Shown here: positions 26,264 through 34,162 of the stretch, in pieces
How positions within the stretch are numbered: position 1 is the first letter of the stretch
Layout of the letters: every line of letters starts with the position of its first letter
Assembly (NCBI GenBank): GCA_018241505.1
Contig: JAFEDS010000010.1
Location: 558,001-622,000, forward strand
Direction of reading: 5' to 3'
Source: Pseudomonadota bacterium
Lineage (GTDB): Bacteria; Pseudomonadota; Gammaproteobacteria; Steroidobacterales; Steroidobacteraceae
DNA length: 64,000 nt
The notes under the pieces: model-generated
Database searches by the model: none
What the model was told of the DNA's origin: nothing
Seen by the model: only the letters and a program-made list of their open reading frames with translations
Made by a program: the position numbers and the translations under genes

Positions 26264-26893
26264 TTGAAGCGCCCCAGGAAAAAATCCACGCAACCGCGCT
26301 TCGAGCGCAAGCTGCCGGATGAGCGGCGGCTGGCGCTGATTGAAGCGACCATTGAGTGCCTGAAGAAATTCGGTCACGACGGCCTGTCGATCCGGCGCAT
26401 CAGCGCCCAGGCCCAAGTGTCGATCGGTTTGATCAATCATCACTTTCCGACCAAGGATGCGCTGGTCGCGGAAGCCTACCGGCACTTCAACAGCGAGCTG
26501 GTGGGCTACCTGGAGCGCGCGATTGCCGATAAACGCGGCTCGCCGCGCGAGCAGTTACGTGCGTTTTTCAATGCGTCGTTCTCGCCTCCGAACCTGGACA
26601 GTGACGTGCTTGCTGTCTGGGTGGTGTTCTGGGGACTCTATCGGCACTCAAAGGACATCCAGCGAGTGCAGAGCGAGACCTATCATGGCTACGTCGACCT
26701 GCTGCGCGGAATACTGGCCGACCTGGAGCAACAAAGTGGCAAGCTGCAGTTCAATCTGCGGCTCGCGGCCATTGGGCTCACCGCGTTGATTGACGGCCTG
26801 TGGCTCGAATGGTGCCTGGAACCTGACAACTTCGAACCGGCGCAAGCCGTGCAACTGTGCGAAGCCTGGGTGGATCGGTTGGAAGCCCGCTGA
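26264..26893 (+). CDS. TetR/BetI family transcriptional regulator
   Basis: Starts at TTG directly after the stop of the FAD oxidoreductase. The 209-residue product has a TetR helix-turn-helix near residues 22-68 (ALIEATIECLKKFGHDGLSIRRISAQAQVSIGLINHHFPTKDAL) and a ligand domain of BetI type, ending LIDGLWLEWCLEPDNFEPAQAVQLCEAWVDRL. Most likely it controls the Rieske/FAD unit it belongs to. It converges with the ABC transporter. Confidence 0.85.
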   Translation: MKRPRKKSTQPRFERKLPDERRLALIEATIECLKKFGHDGLSIRRISAQAQVSIGLINHHFPTKDALVAEAYRHFNSELVGYLERAIADKRGSPREQLRAFFNASFSPPNLDSDVLAVWVVFWGLYRHSKDIQRVQSETYHGYVDLLRGILADLEQQSGKLQFNLRLAAIGLTALIDGLWLEWCLEPDNFEPAQAVQLCEAWVDRLEAR

Positions 26894-26954
26894 TACCGCC
26901 GCCGGGAACCGCGCAAATTCTTACAATCCGCGCCGCTGTTGGCGCTTCGGCTAC

Positions 26955-28745
26955 TCAGGCCGCTACCGTTCCCTGTTGCTGCGCTTCCCAAAGCGCAGCA
27001 TAGCGCCCGTGCTGCCTGAGCAGGTTGGAGTGAGTGCCACGCTCCACTATGGTGCCGCCATCGAGCACTACAATTTCATCCGCGTGCACCACTGTGGAGA
27101 GCCGGTGGGCAATGACCACAGTGGTGCTGAAGCGCGAAATTTCGCGCAGGTTCTTCAAGATCTCCCGCTCGGTGTTGCTGTCCAGCGACGAGGTCGCCTC
27201 GTCAAACACGTAGATGCGCGGTCGCTTGATGGCGGCACGGGCGATCGAGACACGCTGCTTTTCGCCGCCTGACAACTTGACGCCGCGTTCCCCGACTCTG
27301 GTCTGATAGCCTTCCGGCAGACTCAGAATGAACTCGTGCAGGTGCGCGAGACGTGCGGCGTGTTCCACTTCGGCCTGTGAGCTGCCTTCCTTGCCGAACG
27401 CGATGTTGTAGGCGATGGTGTCATTGAACAAGACCGTGTCCTGGGGTACCACCGCAATCGCCTGCCGCAACCAGGCCAGCGGCAAATCCCCGATCGACAC
27501 GCCATCCAACAGGATGCGGCCCGAATCCGGCTCGATCAGCCTCACCAGCAAACGCACCAGCGTGGACTTGCCCGAACCGCTGCCGCCTACGACACCCAGG
27601 GTCCTGCCGGCCGGCACGTTGAAGCTCACATCAGCCAACACCACGCGATCCGAGCGATAGGAGACGCCCGCGGCCTGGAACTCGAGCCGGCCGGCACCCG
27701 GTGGCGCGGAACCCGCCACGCCTGCCGCCGACTCGGGCCGCTCACGCAGGATATCGAACATCTTGCCCAGGAATGCCAGCCCCTGCGACAGCATCTGCAC
27801 GGCATAGCCGAGTTGCTCCACAGGCCGCACGATTTGCAACATGTAGGTATTCACGAGCACGAACGTTCCCACTGTCATCCGACCGTCCTGAACTTCGTGC
27901 GCCGCGTAGTAGATGGTCACACCGAGAAATCCGGCGAAGATGCTCGCGATGAAAAGGCCGTTGTAGGCATAGCGGCGGAAAAACCCGACCCAGCCATCCT
28001 CCGTCTGAACCAAGGCGCGGCTGACACGATCCTGCACTACCGACTCGGCGGTGAAATATTTCACCGTTTCGTAGTTCAGAATGCTGTCCGTCATGACGGC
28101 TGTGGCATTGACCTGCGAATCCGATGCGGCATGCGCCGCTTTCATGATCGTGAGGGCGGAATACCAGAACACCACGGCGTAAGCGGCGATCGCAGCGGCA
28201 AACAACCCCAGAAACGCAGGCTGCTCCAGTCGGGACAACACCACAACAATCGTCCCGAGCTCGGTGGCGACCGGCACGACCGTAAACACCAGGGTATGCA
28301 GAACCATCTGGTAGCCGTTCAGCCCGTTGTCCAATGTCTGGCTGATCGCACCGGTTTGGCGCTCGAGATGAAACTTCAGTGGCAACCGCATGATATGAGC
28401 GAACAACCGCTCACTCAGCATGCGCGACATTCGCCGTTCCGCCCGTGCGTACACGAGCCCACGAACCTCGCCCACCGTGCGCGCGAGCCACTGCGACAGT
28501 ACATACAAACCGATGAGGACCCCGACGGAGATCCCGATAACGCCCACGGCGCCAGGCGAATGCCCAGTAAACGCATCCACCACGAGCTTCAAGGCTACCG
28601 GTCCGAGCGCCGTCGTCGCTGATGCAACCATGATCAACAACAGTGCCATCACCAGCCGAAATCGGACGAATCCGGTGGCATCAGTCCAGATCAGCGCAAT
28701 GACTTCCCGCAAGTGGGCCGAGCCCTTGCGGACGCTTTGGAACAT
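26955..28745 (-). CDS. ABC transporter, Atm1/HMT1-like half transporter
   Basis: A 596-residue permease-ATPase. GGAGGGAG precedes the ATG. Six membrane segments lie in about residues 28-330; the segments FHLERQTGAISQTLDNGLNG and NYETVKYFTAE are those of the Atm1/ABCB7/HMT1 group, which export glutathione-linked compounds and similar small molecules. The ATPase domain has Walker A GGSGSGKST, signature LSGGEKQRVSIARA, Walker B IYVFDEATSSLD and IAHRLSTV. It faces the TetR gene and lies 3.7 kb beyond receptor 2. It could be a general detoxification pump; export of a lasso peptide is possible but has no direct support beyond proximity. Confidence 0.85.
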   Translation of the reverse strand: MFQSVRKGSAHLREVIALIWTDATGFVRFRLVMALLLIMVASATTALGPVALKLVVDAFTGHSPGAVGVIGISVGVLIGLYVLSQWLARTVGEVRGLVYARAERRMSRMLSERLFAHIMRLPLKFHLERQTGAISQTLDNGLNGYQMVLHTLVFTVVPVATELGTIVVVLSRLEQPAFLGLFAAAIAAYAVVFWYSALTIMKAAHAASDSQVNATAVMTDSILNYETVKYFTAESVVQDRVSRALVQTEDGWVGFFRRYAYNGLFIASIFAGFLGVTIYYAAHEVQDGRMTVGTFVLVNTYMLQIVRPVEQLGYAVQMLSQGLAFLGKMFDILRERPESAAGVAGSAPPGAGRLEFQAAGVSYRSDRVVLADVSFNVPAGRTLGVVGGSGSGKSTLVRLLVRLIEPDSGRILLDGVSIGDLPLAWLRQAIAVVPQDTVLFNDTIAYNIAFGKEGSSQAEVEHAARLAHLHEFILSLPEGYQTRVGERGVKLSGGEKQRVSIARAAIKRPRIYVFDEATSSLDSNTEREILKNLREISRFSTTVVIAHRLSTVVHADEIVVLDGGTIVERGTHSNLLRQHGRYAALWEAQQQGTVAA

Positions 28746-29225
28746 GGCCGCGCTCCCTCCCTTCGGCCGCGAGTGCCGACCCGGAGGGACTCTATACCAA
28801 AAGCGTCAGCGCCCCCGCGCGCCTCTTTGGGGATGGCCGATCCGGGCGCGCCGGGGTGAGATATTGAGCTGCGTCGCGACAGTATTTGTTTCTTACAGGG
28901 GGTTGCCGCCAGGCCTGACCCGGCCCGCGCGCCGCCTGCAATGCCTGTGGGCTGGTTTGCGAATACATGCCTGGCCGACTATAGTGCGCTGCAACAAAAC
29001 ATCCGGTGAAGCACCCCGTGCCGTAAACACGCTGTTTTTCAGCGTTGCAGTAGCGGAGGTCGCAGAGCCGTCCGTCTTACAGCTTGGAGTGGAACGCAAA
29101 AGGAGATTGCCGACCGGCGCTACCTATTCGGCTCCCTTCCTGCCGGGGAGCGGTTTGAACTCAGGGACGTTCGCACGGACGACCCGACATTGGTCGAGCT
29201 CGACAGCGCTGGCGCAAGAAGCACC
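28746..29225. other. Intergenic region before FecR3
   Basis: About 480 bp between the divergent ABC transporter and FecR3 genes. No convincing gene is seen. The frame of FecR3 stays open upstream for some 40 codons without a ribosome site, so a short N-terminal extension cannot be excluded. No sigma factor or lasso precursor is recognisable here. Confidence 0.45.
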
Positions 29226-30287
29226 ATGACGAGAGCAACTGACATCGAGCAGCAGGCCTCGGAGTGGATAATCCGCAGCGAAGGCGGAGATTTCACGGAA
29301 ATTCAGCGGGCCGAAATGCAGCGTTGGCTCAAAGAGCCGCGCAATCGGACTACCTTCCTGCGCCTCAACGAAGCGTGGCGGCGCGCGAGCCGCATGCGCG
29401 ACGCGCGTCCTCTCGAGGGGAACGTGGATCCGGACCTGCTGAAGAACACAGACCTGAGCTGGCGCCTGCCGAATGACACCAACAAATCAGGTTGGCCGCT
29501 GCGCGTGGCGGCCGCGGCGGCCTTGTGTTTGATCATTTATCTGGCGGGACTGACGGCCTGGCTCGCCTCCAGCCCGCCCGACTGGATAAAATATGCGACC
29601 AGCATTGGCGGCTTCGCGAACATCGCTCTCGCCGACGGCAGCGCTATCCAACTCAACACCGACAGCGAGCTCAGGGCCCGGCTGACGGCGCACAGCCGCG
29701 AAATTCAACTGGTGCGCGGCGAAGCTCTGTTCAAGGTCGCCGGCGACCGGCACCGCCCCTTCACCATCGAGGCAGCCAACGTTGCGGTACGCGTCAAGCA
29801 GCCGGGTGAAACAACAGCCGCGCTGGTGGTGCGGGTGCGCGCCCCGAGCGCCATCGATGTGTCCGTTACCCGCGGCAGCGTCGTCCTCGAACCCGTGGAG
29901 CGTTTGTTTGACATTGCCTTTCGGCGTTCGGCTGTCGAGACCTCGACTATAGTCGAGGGCGACCTGGCCACCGTCCGGCCCGAGGGCGTGCACCTGATGC
30001 GGGTCGGCCTGGAAGAGCTCAACAGGAAGCTGAGCTGGACCGCGGGCCTGCTGTCTTTCCAGGGCGAGACCCTTGCCGAAGTGACCGATGAATTCAACCG
30101 CTACAACCGCAAACACCTGATTGTCACCGATCCCGCCATTGCCGGCCGCCGCATCGGCGGCGCGTTCCAGGCAACGGATCCGGACAGTTTCGTGTCAGCT
30201 TTGCGCAAGGGATTCGGTGTGCGTGCGTATGAGCAACCGCTGGAGAATTCAGGCGTGGGCGTGATCAGGCTGACCTCGGCGCGATGA
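29226..30287 (+). CDS. FecR-like anti-sigma protein (FecR3), orphan
   Basis: A 353-residue paralogue of FecR1 and FecR2, start at MTRATDIEQQASEWIIRSEG. It keeps the cytoplasmic DUF4880 part (EIQRAEMQRWL, NRTTFLRLNEAW), one membrane helix (AAAAALCLIIYLAGLTAWLAS) and periplasmic motifs LADGSAIQLNTDSEL, RGEALFKVAGDRHRPF and LAEVTDEFNRYNRKHL. The usual V-G-T-E-F-x-V strand is altered: the region reads VAVRVKQPGETTAALVVRVR. No sigma factor or receptor gene is adjacent; the nearest receptor is receptor 2, six kb to the left. It may be a remnant of a third FecIR system or cross-talk with the single FecI. Confidence 0.85.
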   Translation: MTRATDIEQQASEWIIRSEGGDFTEIQRAEMQRWLKEPRNRTTFLRLNEAWRRASRMRDARPLEGNVDPDLLKNTDLSWRLPNDTNKSGWPLRVAAAAALCLIIYLAGLTAWLASSPPDWIKYATSIGGFANIALADGSAIQLNTDSELRARLTAHSREIQLVRGEALFKVAGDRHRPFTIEAANVAVRVKQPGETTAALVVRVRAPSAIDVSVTRGSVVLEPVERLFDIAFRRSAVETSTIVEGDLATVRPEGVHLMRVGLEELNRKLSWTAGLLSFQGETLAEVTDEFNRYNRKHLIVTDPAIAGRRIGGAFQATDPDSFVSALRKGFGVRAYEQPLENSGVGVIRLTSAR

Positions 30288-30351
30288 GCCACGGCCATTC
30301 GCTCGAGGCTGCCGCGGGCTGCTTGACCCAAATCGCTGGAACCGCTAAAAA

Positions 30352-30816
30352 ATGGGCTCCGTGCCCCAGCAGCCCTTCAAAAAAGTCGAAAAGCGCCTGG
30401 CAGGCAAAGCAGCGCTGCGGACGGACGCGGCAACTTCCGCTCGCATGGGACGCATCCGGCAATCGGGTACCGCCCCGGAACTGACGGTGCGGCGCGCCGT
30501 CTCAACACTGGGCCTGCGTTACACTGTCAGGAACGAAGACCTGCCTGGATCTCCGGATCTGGCCAATCGCTCGCGCCGCTGGGCCATCTTCGTGCACGGC
30601 TGTTACTGGCATCGACACGAAGGTTGCCACAAGGCCACCACGCCGCGCACCAACACCGATTTCTGGCTCAACAAGTTTTCACGCAACGTGGCGCGCGATG
30701 CGGCAGCCCGCGTCAGCTTGAAGCGGCGCGGCTACCAGGTGTTGACCGTCTGGCAGTGTGAGTGTGAGTCAGGCACCCGGCTGACGGCCAGGCTCGCGCG
30801 TCTGCCACAGTCCTGA
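30352..30816 (+). CDS. vsr: Very short patch repair (Vsr) endonuclease
   Basis: A 154-residue protein of the Vsr/PD-(D/E)XK nuclease family, which nicks next to T:G mismatches left by deamination of 5-methylcytosine. Visible motifs: MGRIRQSGTAPELTVRRAV near residue 32, GLRYTVRNEDLPGSPDLAN with the metal-binding Asp, IFVHGCYWHRHEGC with the active-site His and zinc ligands, FWLNKFSRNVARD, and the C-terminal VLTVWQCECE. The second ATG (MGRIRQSG) is near the usual family start. No cytosine methyltransferase gene lies beside it. Confidence 0.88.
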   Translation: MGSVPQQPFKKVEKRLAGKAALRTDAATSARMGRIRQSGTAPELTVRRAVSTLGLRYTVRNEDLPGSPDLANRSRRWAIFVHGCYWHRHEGCHKATTPRTNTDFWLNKFSRNVARDAAARVSLKRRGYQVLTVWQCECESGTRLTARLARLPQS

Positions 30817-30862
30817 GTTGCGGGCAAGGCTCGCAGCCCCCACGCGCGCCGACCGCCCGCGT

Positions 30863-31678
30863 CTAGGCTTCCCGCCCCCACTCGCGAATTCGAAACAACG
30901 CGTGCACTTCCTCGCGCGCCGCGCGGAAGTTGTTGGCCCATTCCACGCCCATGTTTCGTAGCATGTACGCCGTTTGACAATCGCGACTGTATTCCGGCCG
31001 GCTCTGCCGGTGGCCACGCCAGACAAAATCCGCCGAGCAACCCACGGCTATGCCGGCCAACATCAAGGTGCGCCGCGCATGCTCCTCATCAACTCCGTAG
31101 ATCGCATGCACCGCCTCGAGATGCAAAGCGCAGGAGAACCAGACGAAATCGCTTTCCATTGCATAGCGCGCCGCCGCCTGCCGGCGCGGATCGCTGCTGG
31201 AGAACTGCTCCGCGCGCTCACTCGCCGGCGGCAGCGTGTCGCACCCAAAGCACAACATTGCATTGATGTAGTCCGCCTGCACGCCCGGATCGGACGCATC
31301 GCCGAAATGCTGTTTGAACAGGCGCGATACCAGCCGATCCACTTCCAACACCGCGGCCGCGACTTCCGGCACCCGCGCCTCTTCAACAAACTTCGCATGG
31401 CCATCCAGCGCCAGAGCCATGCGCACCCACGCATTGAACGCAGCAGGCCGCTGCTCGCGCCGCAGGAACTTGCGCAGTAGTCCCTGCTCCGTCGTGCCAT
31501 TTCCGAAGTGATAGCGTCCGTTTGTTTCGGGGTGGTAGATGTCCCAGTATTGCGTCCACGCATCGAGCTCGTGAAACCAGGCCGCGTACCGGTTCGAGGC
31601 CTCGACCAGTCCCCCCATAGCGGGATGCATCCCCGCTTCCCTCTTGACCATCGCCACCCCAGACGCCAACGACAGCAT
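30863..31678 (-). CDS. Hypothetical protein, 271 aa
   Basis: I do not recognise this protein. GGAGG lies about nine bases before the ATG. It is mainly helical, has no signal peptide or membrane segment, and contains many aromatic residues (RYAAWFHELDAWTQYWDIYHP, ESDFVWFSCALHLEAVHAIYG). It carries several His and Cys (LCFGCDTL, GCSADFVWRGHRQ), so metal binding is possible. It stands convergent to vsr and 47 bp downstream of the YdcF-like gene on the same strand. Confidence 0.6.
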   Translation of the reverse strand: MLSLASGVAMVKREAGMHPAMGGLVEASNRYAAWFHELDAWTQYWDIYHPETNGRYHFGNGTTEQGLLRKFLRREQRPAAFNAWVRMALALDGHAKFVEEARVPEVAAAVLEVDRLVSRLFKQHFGDASDPGVQADYINAMLCFGCDTLPPASERAEQFSSSDPRRQAAARYAMESDFVWFSCALHLEAVHAIYGVDEEHARRTLMLAGIAVGCSADFVWRGHRQSRPEYSRDCQTAYMLRNMGVEWANNFRAAREEVHALFRIREWGREA

Positions 31679-31725
31679 TCGTAAAATCCTCCGCGTACAG
31701 GAGAGGCCTGTAATCAGTCTGGGAT

Positions 31726-32472
31726 TTATCGCACCCCGCCGGCCGCCAGCAGGCGTCTCACGGGCTCGCCAATCAACTCATAAACGGCCGCGTACGAGCG
31801 CTGCAGTGCCCCGGCGCTGGGCACGAAGGAGAAAATCCCGAGCTCATGAGCGGATGACACACCGGCGGGTGCAGGCAGCACCTCGAATCCGGCTGCCTCG
31901 AATTCCTTGACGGCACGCCATTCATGCGGGCTGCTCGTTACCAGGATGATGCGTTTGACATTGGCCGGGAACAGCATTTTCGCGGACAGCCGTGCATTCT
32001 CAAAGGTGTCGCGCGAATCGGCCTCGATCCACCGGGGCGTCACTTCGAAGTTGCGTGTGAGCGTTGCCGCCATTGCGACGCTTTCGCGTGGCGCGCCACT
32101 GACTGCCACCGGCAACGAATAGTGCCGCGCGAGGTAGGCCGCCAGCGTGAGGCGCTCGAGCAACACGGGCTCCGCCATGGGTCCGCCGTATTCCGGCGCG
32201 TAGTTACGTTCACCGCCGCCGCCCAGCACCACAACCGCCTGTGCGTTGACAGACTCATTCGGATTCAGAGCCGGGCACCGTTCCGCGAGCGCGGCCACGC
32301 GCTCCGACACGAACGGGGTGCACAGCAGCCAGAGAGCAGCGAATCCGGCGATGAGTACCGCCCATCCGAGGCGGCGCCGTCGCCAAACCAACAGCGCACC
32401 GATGAGTATCAGCAGCAAAAGGAAACTGGGCGGAAGAATGAGCTCACGAGCCAACGTCTTCAGAATGAACAC
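31726..32472 (-). CDS. YdcF/ElyC-like (DUF218) membrane protein
   Basis: Start placed at the GTG of VFILKTLARELILPP, since the longer frame reads through non-conserved sequence overlapping the upstream SDR gene. The 248-residue protein has two membrane segments (SFLLLLILIGALLVW and WAVLIAGFAALWLLCTP) then a DUF218 domain: AQAVVVLGGGGERN, LPVAVSGAPRESVAMAATL, DSRDTFENARLSAKML and IILVTSSPHEWRAV. ElyC-type proteins act in envelope or peptidoglycan precursor maintenance; the reaction is unknown. It is the third gene of the phosphatase-SDR-YdcF operon, overlapping the SDR by 13 bp. Confidence 0.8.
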   Translation of the reverse strand: MFILKTLARELILPPSFLLLLILIGALLVWRRRRLGWAVLIAGFAALWLLCTPFVSERVAALAERCPALNPNESVNAQAVVVLGGGGERNYAPEYGGPMAEPVLLERLTLAAYLARHYSLPVAVSGAPRESVAMAATLTRNFEVTPRWIEADSRDTFENARLSAKMLFPANVKRIILVTSSPHEWRAVKEFEAAGFEVLPAPAGVSSAHELGIFSFVPSAGALQRSYAAVYELIGEPVRRLLAAGGVR

Positions 32473-33362
32473 GGCAATCCCACCAACCTCTCGCTGACCG
32501 TCCACAACCGCTCGCTCACTGTCTCCGCTACGGCCTCGGATCGCGTCTGCAGCTCGGCGAGCCGGCATTTCACGTAGTAGCCGCTCGACAACCCTGCAAC
32601 TTCAGGCGAGGTTGCGAGATACACGCTGGTCTTCGCCCCGTTCACGACCGAGATTCCCCCGCGCAAATACACGAGAAGCTTCCATCCGAGCCGCGCCAAC
32701 GCGTTGGTTTGCCCAATGCCGGTCGCTATGAGCCCCGGGTGCAGCGAATTCGCGGTCACCTGCGATCCCTTCAGGCGCCTCGCCAGCGCCCGGGTGAATA
32801 GAATATTTGCCAGCTTCGAGCGGCCGTACGTCCGCATCACCCGATACTCGCGCTCGCTCATCAGGTCGTCGAAGTCCAGCTCCTGATTGCGATGGGCACG
32901 CGAGGCCACGTTGACTATCCGTGCCGGACCCGATTTGTGCAGCTTGTCGAGCAGCAAGTGGGTCAGGAGAAAGGGCGCCAGGTGATTGACCGCGAATGTG
33001 TTCTCGTAGCCGTCGGTAGTGACCTTGCGCCGGAGGTTTGCGCAACCGGCGTTGTTGATCAACACATCCAGGCGCGGCACCGTCGCATTCACTTCCGCGG
33101 CCAGGCGCTCCACCTGGCGAAGCGAGGCAAAGTCCGCGTGCACAAAGCGGACCAGCGCGCCCGCGCTTCCGTCAGCCCCGGCGCCATTCGCGCCGGCGGT
33201 CACAGCGCCCGCAGCGGCGGCAGCCCTCACGGCGGCCACAGCCGCGGCACCCTTACGCGGGTCCCGTCCATGAATGAGTACAGAATGCCCCATTCCAGCG
33301 AGCACTTTCGCCGTCTGAAGGCCAATCCCACCGGTGGCCCCCGTCACCAACACCGTGAGCAT
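32460..33362 (-). CDS. Short-chain dehydrogenase/reductase
   Basis: A 300-residue SDR. NAD(P) site TGATGGIGLQTAKVLA at the N-terminus, INNAGC strand, and catalytic Ser/Tyr/Lys in IVNVASRAHR and YGRSKLANI (Tyr-x3-Lys). This arrangement is that of retinol-dehydrogenase/WWOX-like SDRs. A low-complexity Ala/Gly stretch (about residues 44-70, AAAAAGAVTAGANGAGADG) interrupts the second strand region and looks like an expansion. Its ATG overlaps the stop of the phosphatase gene, and its end overlaps the YdcF-like gene. Substrate unknown. Confidence 0.85.
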   Translation of the reverse strand: MLTVLVTGATGGIGLQTAKVLAGMGHSVLIHGRDPRKGAAAVAAVRAAAAAGAVTAGANGAGADGSAGALVRFVHADFASLRQVERLAAEVNATVPRLDVLINNAGCANLRRKVTTDGYENTFAVNHLAPFLLTHLLLDKLHKSGPARIVNVASRAHRNQELDFDDLMSEREYRVMRTYGRSKLANILFTRALARRLKGSQVTANSLHPGLIATGIGQTNALARLGWKLLVYLRGGISVVNGAKTSVYLATSPEVAGLSSGYYVKCRLAELQTRSEAVAETVSERLWTVSERLVGLPCSF

Positions 33363-34084
33363 CAGTCCCTCAGGCGTGCGCGCAACCGGGCGATTTCCAG
33401 CTCATTCAGCCCGATCCTCTCCAGGTATGCGCGGATCCCACCTTCACGCCGCAGATAGGCGAGCATGTTGTGAACACCTTCCTCCGGACAGCGCACGTTC
33501 TCGAGCACGTCCTGCGGATCCACGTCCTTGTAGCGAACCAGGTACGCGTTGCCCAACATCTGGCTGCTTTCGGCGTAATCGGCTGCGATCGCTTCAGGCT
33601 TGACGTCCGCGAGAGCCAACATCAGCGCCGCAATGAGACCGGTCCGGTCCTTGCCGGCCACACAATGAAACAACAAGGGGCCGGCGGAGGCGGCCGCCAT
33701 CACCTTCAACACATCGCGCACGTGAGGCCGCACCTGCTCGAGCACCCGGCACTTCCAATGCTCCTTCTCGCAACCTTGGGCGAGCTCCCGCCACTGCGCC
33801 GGCGTGCTCGCCAGCAGCGACGAATGAACATAACGGATCTGCGGCGCGTGCGCGCCGAGGGGACTGGGGTTCAGCACAATCTCTTCAGCCCAACGCAAAT
33901 CAACCACGGTCTCGACACCGTAGTCCCGCAAAGCCTGCATCCCGGCCGCGGTGAGTTGAGCCAGGTCATCGGATCTCAACAGGGAGCGCCAACGGGTCTG
34001 GGCACCGTCCACAGTTGGATAGCCGCCCAGGTCGCGGGCATTCAGCAACGCGGGAAAGGGCAGCAGTCGTTCTGAGTTGTGCAT
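33362..34084 (-). CDS. Tyrosine/dual-specificity phosphatase (PtpB-like, Y_phosphatase3)
   Basis: Start placed at MHNSERLLPFPALLNARDLGGY, the usual family opening. The 240-residue protein carries the Cys-x5-Arg loop HCVAGKDRTG (catalytic Cys and Arg) preceded by PLLFH, and the N-terminal NARDLGG motif followed by LLRSDDLAQLTAAG of the bacterial PtpB-like phosphatases, some of which also act on phosphoinositides. It is the first gene of a tightly overlapping three-gene operon and is divergent from the S9 peptidase with 78 bp between starts. Confidence 0.85.
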   Translation of the reverse strand: MHNSERLLPFPALLNARDLGGYPTVDGAQTRWRSLLRSDDLAQLTAAGMQALRDYGVETVVDLRWAEEIVLNPSPLGAHAPQIRYVHSSLLASTPAQWRELAQGCEKEHWKCRVLEQVRPHVRDVLKVMAAASAGPLLFHCVAGKDRTGLIAALMLALADVKPEAIAADYAESSQMLGNAYLVRYKDVDPQDVLENVRCPEEGVHNMLAYLRREGGIRAYLERIGLNELEIARLRARLRD

Positions 34085-34162
34085 CACGGGGTGGGTATTT
34101 ATGCTGTGGGACGATACTAGAGCGGCAGCTAGCCGCCGGCAGAACCATAAAAGGGAGTGTTC

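Noticed and set aside
26955..28745. ABC transporter considered as the McjD-type lasso exporter
   Set aside because: Motifs in the membrane domain are Atm1/HMT1-like and the gene is separated from the clusters by the Rieske/FAD/TetR unit.
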